From assembly GCA_045536155.1 (NCBI GenBank), contig JAZSMZ010000060.1, positions 1-9,189 of the forward strand: DNA of 9,189 nucleotides, read 5' to 3'. The position numbers and the translations under genes are program-made. Under the pieces are notes generated by a model, which was not told where the DNA came from, ran no database searches, and saw only the letters and a program-made list of their open reading frames with translations. The DNA comes from JAZQNC01 sp045536155. Its GTDB lineage: Bacteria > Bacillota > Clostridia > Oscillospirales > CAG-272. Below are positions 1-4,503 of this stretch, one piece after another. How positions within the stretch are numbered: position 1 is the stretch's first letter; each line of letters begins with the position of its first letter.

Positions 1-33
1 TTATTTTATTCTGTTAGATAAATTTGGATTGGC

Positions 34-510
34 TTATTCAATTTCTGTACGGATAGTAAATACATTAGGAAGATTGAAAATATCCTTTTTCAAGAACAGT
101 GGGTAAAAATACTCATCTTTCAATCTTTCAAACCCTAACCATTCAAAGGTGTGGGTGCGGTGACCTTCATTTGATGTGAATTTTTCGCCTCTTGTCAATA
201 AGTTCGTGTCTGTGATATCCATTAAGAAGTAGATGCATAGTTCGTGATAATTAAGATTGTCGACATCTTCCGTAAAAAACGCTTGATTTAACCAAAGCGG
301 ACGTACAATCTTAGGTGTAACGTCCAATTCCTCTTGAATCTCTCTAATAACGGCATTTTCCGCAGTTTCACCAATTGCAACTCTTCCGCCGGGCAGATAG
401 TAATATGGCGATCTATCGTCATGCATTGCCAAGATTCTTTCGTCAGAAATCATCATAGCACAAACTCTATAATTGAATTTTTCATTACCTGATTTGAAAG
501 ATATATCCAT
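34..510 (-). CDS. Nudix (MutT-like) hydrolase
   Basis: A 158-residue Nudix-fold pyrophosphohydrolase, probably cytoplasmic, that would cleave a nucleoside diphosphate linked to another group; the substrate cannot be read from sequence. The Nudix box GX5EX7REUXEEXGU is seen at residues 42-64: G42, E48, R56-E57, E60-E61, with D63 where the motif has G. The catalytic REIQEE core is intact. I chose the ATG at 508-510 because a GGGGTG ribosome site (519-524) sits 8 bases upstream; the longer reading from TTG at 528 would run through that site. Length is normal for a single-domain Nudix protein. It stands alone, divergent from the GDPD copy to its right, and the neighbouring genes do not suggest a pathway. 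Nudix assignment is firm; function is open. Confidence 0.9.
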   Translation of the reverse strand: MDISFKSGNEKFNYRVCAMMISDERILAMHDDRSPYYYLPGGRVAIGETAENAVIREIQEELDVTPKIVRPLWLNQAFFTEDVDNLNYHELCIYFLMDITDTNLLTRGEKFTSNEGHRTHTFEWLGFERLKDEYFYPLFLKKDIFNLPNVFTIRTEIE

Positions 511-605
511 TTTATCACACCCCTTCAAATTCTTTTTTGCTATACTGTTTTATCGCCAGTTTTGCATTTGTATTACAAACGCTTTGGGCATAGCCCATAC
601 CCCTT

Positions 606-667
606 GTAGGGCGGTGCCTTGGTGCCGCCGTTGTCTAAATTGCGGCAGGAGCAAGCCCCCGCCCTAC
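606..667. repeat. GC-rich intergenic palindromic element
   Basis: A 62-base element bounded by inverted arms GTAGGGCGG (606-614) and CCGCCCTAC (659-667). A nested inverted pair, TGCCGC (623-628) and GCGGCA (642-647), lies inside. Its composition is much richer in G+C than the AT-rich flanks. Arms ending in GTAGGG/CCCTAC are a style I recall from dispersed intergenic repeats in gut Clostridia genomes, but only one copy is present here, so the repeat status cannot be shown from this window. It carries no believable gene; the ORF crossing it has no ribosome site. Confidence 0.55.
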
Positions 668-678
668 GATGTAACCCC

Positions 679-707
679 ATTATAACACAAATCGGCAGAG
701 AAAACAA
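679..707 (-). promoter_or_regulatory. candidate promoter for the Nudix gene
   Basis: Read on the minus strand, TTGTTT (702-707) is followed after 17 bases by a perfect TATAAT (679-684) with an extended -10 TG. The -35 lies in the loop of the hairpin at 692-719. It implies a leader of about 160 bases that runs through the GC-rich palindrome at 606-667 before reaching the Nudix start. No good closer promoter was seen. The placement is inference. Confidence 0.4.
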
Positions 708-719
708 TCTCTCTGCCGA
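692..719. other. orphan hairpin
   Basis: A perfect 10-bp stem, TCGGCAGAGA (692-701) with TCTCTGCCGA (710-719), and an 8-base loop. Neither strand has a strong T tract after the stem, so it is a poor rho-independent terminator. No gene ends here: both neighbours start nearby in opposite directions. It overlaps the candidate Nudix promoter. Confidence 0.5.
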
Positions 720-743
720 AATTTGTAAACATCCTTATGAGAA

Positions 744-767
744 CGAGCCTAAGCTCGGGATTTTTTT
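744..767 (+). terminator. terminator-like hairpin upstream of GDPD copy 1
   Basis: A short stem, CGAGC (744-748) with GCTCG (753-757), is followed by GGGA and seven T (761-767). No gene on the plus strand precedes it in this intergenic stretch. The T tract and what follows are part of the sequence duplicated at 2372-2432, so it looks like the tail of a terminator carried along with the duplicated promoter. Confidence 0.45.
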
Positions 768-816
768 ATCCTTGTGTTATTGACGGTAGATATCTTTTGT
801 GGTAGAATACAAAAAA
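756..816 (+). repeat. duplicated terminator-tail/promoter module, copy 1
   Basis: These 61 bases match 2372-2432 with only two substitutions, in the spacer and nearby. The block starts in the terminator T-tract region and ends just after the -10 box. Homology stops at 817 and resumes at the GDPD start codon (891 against 2903). The copies therefore share promoter and coding start but not the leader. Confidence 0.9.
780..808 (+). promoter_or_regulatory. sigma-A promoter of GDPD copy 1
   Basis: TTGACG (780-785), a 17-base spacer, then TAGAAT (803-808) with an extended -10 TG at 800-801. This is close to consensus and nearly identical to the promoter at 2396-2424. Transcription would start near 815, giving a leader of about 75 bases. 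That leader holds an AT-rich palindrome, ATAATTAATTAT (857-868), flanked by GGTA and TACC. Confidence 0.8.
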
Positions 817-890
817 CAAGAAAAGTTGTTATTAACTATATCGGATGAAAATGGTAATAATTAATTATCATACCTCAGGAGAATTTCACC

Positions 891-1289
891 ATGAATACAA
901 TTAAAATCGAAAAAGGCAATACTCGTATGATCGCCCACAGAGGACTTTCGGGCATCGAAATGGAGAACACAAATTCCGCATTCGTTGCCGCAGGAAATCG
1001 CTCGTATTACGGCATTGAGACCGACGTTCACAGAACTGCCGATGGCAAGTTTGTTATTTGCCATGACTTCGATCTTGCCCGCGTTTCGGGTGAAAATATT
1101 CCCGTCGAGCAGTCAACTCTTGCCGATTTGCAGAGCGTGATACTCAATAATTGCATCGGCACGCGTGACAGAGTTGATCTGAGAACTCCCACACTTGAAA
1201 ATTACGCAGATATCTGCAAAAAATACGAAAAGCACTGCGTGCTTGAGCTGAAAAGCTATTTTTCCGAGGACGAGCTGCGCCGAGAATGA
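891..1289 (+). pseudogene. truncated glycerophosphodiester phosphodiesterase (copy 1)
   Basis: Encodes 132 residues that match the first 131 residues of the intact GDPD at 2903-3622 with 8 substitutions, then stops after RRE. The N-terminal half of the TIM barrel is present, including H16-R17-G18, E43, D45, H58 and E119. The C-terminal half, with the conserved VNCWTVDS region, is missing. Promoter and ribosome site (AGGAGA at 877-882, 8 bases before ATG) are intact, so it may still be expressed. By my count about 36 of 393 bases differ from the other copy, mostly at synonymous positions. That suggests both copies were once under selection before this one was broken. Half a TIM barrel is unlikely to fold as an active enzyme, hence the pseudogene call. 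Confidence 0.85.
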
Positions 1290-1405
1290 TTAAAAAATAC
1301 GTGTTGGATTTTCTGACCATGGCATTTTTTGTCAACGCACCTCAAGGAGAAGGACATAAAACAACCAAAAAGGCCTCCGAAAAATCAGAACTTGCTAATT
1401 TGTAA
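1286..1405 (+). CDS. possible 39-residue ORF overlapping the GDPD copy 1 stop
   Basis: ATG at 1286-1288 overlaps the truncated GDPD stop as ATGA, the usual layout for translational coupling. The frame stays open for 39 codons to TAA at 1403-1405. The peptide begins MIKKYVLDFLTMAFFVNAP and ends in a lysine-rich polar tail. I do not recognise it. There is no clear Shine-Dalgarno site of its own. It may be the residue of a gene that was joined to the GDPD at the breakpoint near 1284, or a chance frame. Confidence 0.25.
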   Translation: MIKKYVLDFLTMAFFVNAPQGEGHKTTKKASEKSELANL

Positions 1406-1437
1406 AGTCTTGTTGCGGAATTGTAACGTTGGAGCGG

Positions 1438-1466
1438 TGGTGTTTTGAGGCTTGTTTTGTTATAAT
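1438..1466 (+). promoter_or_regulatory. promoter of the XRE regulator gene
   Basis: A perfect TATAAT (1461-1466) carries an extended -10 TG at 1458-1459. The matching -35, TGGTGT (1438-1443), is weak at 17-base spacing, so recognition would depend on the extended -10. The predicted start is about 20 bases upstream of the AAGGAGGT ribosome site at 1481-1488. Confidence 0.55.
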
Positions 1467-1494
1467 AACCTCACCAAATCAAGGAGGTATTCTT

Positions 1495-2088
1495 ATGAAA
1501 TTGTCAGACAAACTAATCGAGCTTAGAAAAACGAGGGGCTGGTCGCAAGAGGATTTTGCAGAAAAGCTGGACGTATCGCGACAAGCAATCAGTCGTTGGG
1601 AAAACGGAACCGCGTTGCCGGATGCACAGAATATCTTGCAAATCAGCAAGCTGTTCGGTGTGTCTGCGGATTATCTGCTGAATGATGATTATGAAAGCGA
1701 GCTGGATTTTTCTTCGATGGAGACGACCGCAGAAGAAGCCACGCCTGCGCTTCAAAAAAAGAAGCGTCGGAATTGGTATCTAATACCGGCGATTTGCCTG
1801 ATACTGTGTTTGTCTGCATTTGCTATCCTGCAGGTAATGAAAAGCAAGGACGACGCACATACTCACCCCGGAGACGCACATACTCACCCCGGAATAATTC
1901 GTGTCATCGAGAACCAGGTCGCTCCCACCTGCACGACGGAGGGCTCGTACGACGAAGTTCTGTATTGCGAAGAGTGCGGCAAGGAGATTTTGCGGACACA
2001 CATCATTGACGGAATGCCGACCCATCAATTTCAGAACGAAATTTGTACGGTTTGTGGGAAAGAACAACGCGAACGAGAGATTGATTAA
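1495..2088 (+). CDS. membrane-anchored XRE-family transcriptional regulator
   Basis: A 197-residue protein. An N-terminal HTH_3/Cro-CI domain (residues 3-62, with WSQEDFAEKLDVSRQAISRW typical of Firmicutes XRE proteins) binds DNA in the cytoplasm. A charged KKKRR stretch precedes one transmembrane helix at about 95-115. The C-terminal part should lie outside the membrane: two tandem DAHTHPG repeats (120-133), then a short domain with two CxxCG knuckles, CEECG (158-162) and CTVCG (184-188). The His-rich and Cys-rich motifs suggest metal or redox sensing, which is inference. Start chosen at 1495 because AAGGAGGT lies 6 bases upstream; the longer frame from 1429 ignores it. The tRNA-Gly gene begins 61 bases after the stop. 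Targets are unknown. Confidence 0.85.
   Translation: MKLSDKLIELRKTRGWSQEDFAEKLDVSRQAISRWENGTALPDAQNILQISKLFGVSADYLLNDDYESELDFSSMETTAEEATPALQKKKRRNWYLIPAICLILCLSAFAILQVMKSKDDAHTHPGDAHTHPGIIRVIENQVAPTCTTEGSYDEVLYCEECGKEILRTHIIDGMPTHQFQNEICTVCGKEQREREID
1852..1893 (+). repeat. tandem 21-bp duplication inside the XRE gene
   Basis: Bases 1852-1872 are repeated exactly at 1873-1893. In frame this gives two copies of DAHTHPG just outside the predicted membrane helix. Perfect identity, including third codon positions, points to a recent slippage event that can change the repeat count without breaking the frame. Confidence 0.95.
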
Positions 2089-2110
2089 TACGAAGCGGGA
2101 CCGTCTTTAT

Positions 2111-2151
2111 GCGTATTAGAGGCATCTTTTTTGTCAACACCTCTCATACGC
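2111..2151 (+). other. inverted repeat in the tRNA-Gly 5' leader
   Basis: GCGTATTAGAGG (2111-2122) pairs with CCTCTCATACGC (2140-2151) with one mismatch. The 3' arm enters the first two bases of the tRNA. A competing 7-bp stem pairs the end of the XRE gene, TAATACG (2086-2092), with CGTATTA (2112-2118). The two stems are mutually exclusive. The loop holds a run of six T (2127-2132), but it does not directly follow a stem as in a normal terminator. Confidence 0.4.
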
Positions 2152-2225
2152 GGATTTAGCTCATTTGGTAGAGCGCGACCTTGCCAAGGTCGAGGTGGCG
2201 GGTTCGAGCCCCGTAATCCGCTCCA
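2150..2225 (+). tRNA. tRNA-Gly (anticodon GCC)
   Basis: A 76-base cloverleaf with encoded CCA. Acceptor strands GCGGATT (2150-2156) and AATCCGC (2215-2221) pair fully. The D stem is GCTC/GAGC, the anticodon stem CGACC/GGTCG encloses TTGCCAA with anticodon GCC at 2183-2185, and the T loop is TTCGAGC. The discriminator is T, as usual for bacterial tRNA-Gly. No convincing promoter lies between the XRE stop at 2088 and the gene, so it may be read through from the XRE promoter. Confidence 0.97.
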
Positions 2226-2230
2226 AAGAA

Positions 2231-2257
2231 AAAAGGTACGCAACGCGTACCCTTTTC
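2231..2257 (+). terminator. terminator of tRNA-Gly
   Basis: GGTACGC (2235-2241) and GCGTACC (2245-2251) form a perfect 7-bp stem with a 3-base loop. It is flanked by an A run upstream and CTTTTC downstream, starting 9 bases after the tRNA CCA end. Confidence 0.75.
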
Positions 2258-2274
2258 TTATGGAAATATAGAAA

Positions 2275-2337
2275 GGGGCTCGAACGGGAGCGGGAGTGAA
2301 GCCGAGACTGACCGGGGGCAGTGTCGCGACGAAGCCC
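2275..2337. other. GC-rich structured segment with antisense tRNA T-arm
   Basis: This segment opens with GGGGCTCGAAC (2275-2285), the exact reverse complement of the tRNA-Gly T-loop and 3' stem strand at 2202-2212. It can fold: GGGCT (2276-2280) pairs with AGCCC (2333-2337), and GAGACTG (2304-2310) pairs with CAGTGTC (2319-2325) with one mismatch. It is clearly richer in G+C than its flanks and has no gene. I recall similar GGG-CTCGAAC segments downstream of tRNA genes in gut Clostridia, but that is memory and unchecked. Confidence 0.5.
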
Positions 2338-2354
2338 TGTAATTCACATCATCA

Positions 2355-2383
2355 AATCCCACACGCAAGTGCGGGATTTTTTT
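2355..2383 (+). terminator. terminator upstream of the gtrA-GDPD-EEP operon
   Basis: AATCCCACAC (2355-2364) and GTGCGGGATT (2369-2378) pair with one mismatch around a GCAA tetraloop, followed by a run of seven T. It would stop any transcript coming through the tRNA-Gly region before the next promoter. Its right half belongs to the duplicated module. Confidence 0.75.
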
Positions 2384-2432
2384 ATCCTTGTGTTATTGAC
2401 GGCAGATACCTTTTGTGGTAGAATACAAAAAA
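2372..2432 (+). repeat. duplicated terminator-tail/promoter module, copy 2
   Basis: A 61-base block matching 756-816 with two substitutions. Here it leads into the GtrA gene, whereas copy 1 leads directly to the truncated GDPD. This copy has a proper stem to its left, so it is probably the more complete version. Confidence 0.9.
2396..2424 (+). promoter_or_regulatory. sigma-A promoter of the gtrA-GDPD-EEP operon
   Basis: TTGACG (2396-2401), 17-base spacer, TAGAAT (2419-2424), with an extended -10 TG just before. Transcription would begin near 2431, about 23 bases before the GtrA start. No further promoter was seen in the short gaps between the three genes. Confidence 0.85.
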
Positions 2433-2453
2433 GACACATGAAGGATAATCGCT

Positions 2454-2870
2454 ATGTCGGATAAAAAGAAAGAGTTTATACGCACGGTAAAATTCACCCT
2501 TTTCTCTATCAGCGCAGGCGTTATACAGTTTCTCAGCTTCACCCTTTTCAATGAAGTACTGCACCTTGTCCCCTGGCAATCGTATCTGTTTTCACTGATC
2601 CTTTCGGTTCTCTGGAACTTTACCTTGAACCGCGAATTCACCTTCCATGCAGCAAACAATATTCCGATAGCCATGCTGAAGATGGCGGCATTTTATCTCG
2701 TTTTTACTCCGCTTTCCACCTGGTGGACGGCAAAGCTTGCCGCGCCTGACGGACCCGTTAATGCATATATCGTCGAGATCGGCACGATGCTTATAAACTT
2801 TGCAGCCGAATATCTCTATATGCGCTTTTTCGTTTTCAACAAGCATATCGACACAAAAAAGAAACAGTAA
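2454..2870 (+). CDS. GtrA-family membrane protein
   Basis: A 138-residue, very hydrophobic protein with about four membrane helices (near residues 12-33, 42-58, 74-92 and 103-124), the usual size of the GtrA/DPMS fold family. The signature NFTLNREFTF at 55-64 after helix 2 and the closing RFFVF at 124-128 match the family pattern. GtrA proteins are thought to help move lipid-linked sugars or related polyprenyl-phosphate intermediates across the membrane. AAGGA (2441-2445) stands 8 bases before the ATG. It is first in a probable operon, with 32 bases to the GDPD gene. That pairing suggests a role with membrane lipid or polymer head groups, which is inference. No glycosyltransferase partner is present. 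Confidence 0.85.
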   Translation: MSDKKKEFIRTVKFTLFSISAGVIQFLSFTLFNEVLHLVPWQSYLFSLILSVLWNFTLNREFTFHAANNIPIAMLKMAAFYLVFTPLSTWWTAKLAAPDGPVNAYIVEIGTMLINFAAEYLYMRFFVFNKHIDTKKKQ

Positions 2871-2902
2871 CCCCATATTTTCCATATCGTGGAGGCAATA
2901 TT

Positions 2903-3622
2903 ATGAATACAATAAAAATCGAAAAACGTAATACTCTTATGATCGCTCACAGAGGACTTTCGGGCATCGAAATGGAGAACACAAATTCCGCATTCGTTGC
3001 CGCAGGAAATCGCTCGTATTACGGCATTGAGACAGACGTTCACAGAACTGCCGACGGCAAGTTTGTTATTTGCCATGACTTTGATCTTGCACGCATTTCG
3101 GGCGAAAATATCCCGGTCGAGCAGTCTACCCTTGCCGAGCTGCAGATCGTGATACTCAATAACTGCATCGGTCCGCGTGACAGAGTCGATCTGAGAACTC
3201 CCACGCTTGAAAACTATATCGATATCTGTAAAAAATACGACAAGCACTGCGTGCTCGAGCTTAAAAGCTATTTTTCAGAGGACGAGCTTCGACGCATCAT
3301 CGATATCATATCCGAGCGCGGATATCTGGAGAACGTGACGTTCATTTCCTTTGAATACGATAACGTTGTAAGAGTCAAAAATTTGCTTCCCGATCAGTCG
3401 GTCCAGTTCCTTTGGGGCGATTTCGGCGACGGATTGCTTGAAAATTTGGCATCGCTTCGCATTGATATCGACATCGTTGCGCACATTCTGACAAAGGAGA
3501 TCGTTGACAAGATCCACGCCAAGGGACTCAAGGTCAACTGCTGGACGGTCGATTCAAAAGAAGATGCCGAAAGACTTGCAGAGTGGGGCGTTGATTTTAT
3601 CACAACGAATATACTCGAATAA
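2903..3622 (+). CDS. glycerophosphodiester phosphodiesterase (GDPD)
   Basis: A 239-residue, complete GDPD-family TIM barrel. It should hydrolyse glycerophosphodiesters to glycerol 3-phosphate and an alcohol using a divalent metal. Key residues seen: H16-R17-G18, E25-N26-T27, metal ligands E43 and D45, H58, E119 and K121, and a late VNCWTVDS strand before the closing FITTN. There is no signal peptide, so it is a cytoplasmic form, like UgpQ rather than periplasmic GlpQ. GGAGG (2891-2895) is 7 bases before the ATG. It lies between the GtrA gene and the EEP gene; the EEP start is only 11 bases after its stop. Its first half is duplicated at 891-1284. Confidence 0.93.
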   Translation: MNTIKIEKRNTLMIAHRGLSGIEMENTNSAFVAAGNRSYYGIETDVHRTADGKFVICHDFDLARISGENIPVEQSTLAELQIVILNNCIGPRDRVDLRTPTLENYIDICKKYDKHCVLELKSYFSEDELRRIIDIISERGYLENVTFISFEYDNVVRVKNLLPDQSVQFLWGDFGDGLLENLASLRIDIDIVAHILTKEIVDKIHAKGLKVNCWTVDSKEDAERLAEWGVDFITTNILE

Positions 3623-3633
3623 GAGGTAATATC

Positions 3634-4464
3634 ATGAGAATAATGACCAGCAACATCTGGGGAGATTATTTTGGCAACCCCACTGCTTTTCGTGACGAGC
3701 AGCTTTTCGGGATATATAAAAAATACGATCCCGACGTAATAGGCATGCAGGAGGTCACCGCGGGCTGGTATCAAAGTTCACTGCTCAAAAATCTCAGCGC
3801 CGACTATTATTTTATCGGAACCGAGCTTTTTGAGCCGAACAACTATATTCCTCTTGCGATAAGAAAGGGAAGCACCCTTCTCGCCAAAGGATATGAGTAT
3901 ATCGAGCAGCCCTACGACGTATCAAAGGGCATCACCTGGGCGGTGGTGAAGATGCAGGACGGCAGGGTAATCGGCCTTTGCAATACTCATTTCTGGTGGA
4001 TGCAAGGACCTGAGCACACTCGCTGCCGCAACAGTAATGCCGAGCAGCTTAGCGAAATAATGCGGTATATAAACAGAAGATATTCCTGCCCCGTGTTCGC
4101 ATTAGGCGACATGAATGCCTCTATGTCGGATACGATTTTTGATATATACAGGGCGCACGGCATGGATCCGCTTATCGAGCTTGCCGAGCAGCGTGATTCG
4201 ACCTGCTCCCACCACGGCAATCCCGTTCGGGGCGACGACGGAAGATATCACGGCAGTAAGGTATCGCAGGAGCGCCTTGTCCGTATGCGCCGTATGTTCA
4301 AGCTGGACGAGAACAGCAGCGAGTTCGATTATATGGCGTCGATCGACCATATTATCGGCCTTGGCGACGGATATAAGGTATTGCAGTATCGCGTGGTAGA
4401 GGATCAGGATGCTCTTGATGCGAGCGATCATTCGCCCGTCTTTGCCGATATTGAATTTATTTGA
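3634..4464 (+). CDS. endonuclease/exonuclease/phosphatase (EEP) family phosphodiesterase
   Basis: A 276-residue member of the EEP superfamily (DNase I-like fold; includes exonuclease III, sphingomyelinases and inositol polyphosphate 5-phosphatases). All catalytic landmarks are visible: N7 in MTSNIW, E40 in MQEV, H119 in NTHFWW, GDMN at 158-161, D238-H239 in IDHI, and S264-D265-H266. There is no signal peptide or membrane segment. The ribosome site AAGAGGT (3621-3627) overlaps the GDPD stop codon, so translation is probably coupled. Operon position beside a GDPD favours a phosphodiester of a small molecule or lipid head group over DNA, but substrate cannot be read from sequence. Confidence 0.9.
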   Translation: MRIMTSNIWGDYFGNPTAFRDEQLFGIYKKYDPDVIGMQEVTAGWYQSSLLKNLSADYYFIGTELFEPNNYIPLAIRKGSTLLAKGYEYIEQPYDVSKGITWAVVKMQDGRVIGLCNTHFWWMQGPEHTRCRNSNAEQLSEIMRYINRRYSCPVFALGDMNASMSDTIFDIYRAHGMDPLIELAEQRDSTCSHHGNPVRGDDGRYHGSKVSQERLVRMRRMFKLDENSSEFDYMASIDHIIGLGDGYKVLQYRVVEDQDALDASDHSPVFADIEFI

Positions 4465-4473
4465 ATAAAAAAG

Positions 4474-4503
4474 AAAAATCCGAGTCACCGACTCGGATTT
4501 TTT
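4474..4503. terminator. bidirectional terminator between EEP gene and comEC
   Basis: AAATCCGAGTC (4476-4486) and GACTCGGATTT (4490-4500) form a perfect 11-bp stem with a 3-base loop. A tract before and T tract after serve both directions. It ends the plus-strand operon 9 bases after the EEP stop. On the minus strand it overlaps the last codons of comEC. Confidence 0.9.

Noticed and set aside
511..528. Upstream TTG start for the Nudix protein
   Set aside because: It would place the GGGGTG ribosome site inside the coding region; the ATG at 510 has ideal spacing.
853..874. Fur-box-like palindrome in the GDPD copy 1 leader
   Set aside because: The inverted AT-rich halves resemble a Fur site but the spacing does not fit the 7-1-7 pattern, and simple AT-rich palindromes are common here.
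2081..2109. Promoter for tRNA-Gly with -35 TTGATT at 2081
   Set aside because: No acceptable -10 lies 16-18 bases downstream.
2438..2464. 8-codon leader peptide MKDNRYVG before the GtrA gene
   Set aside because: It overlaps the GtrA ribosome site and start, has no SD of its own and no attenuator-like structure follows.
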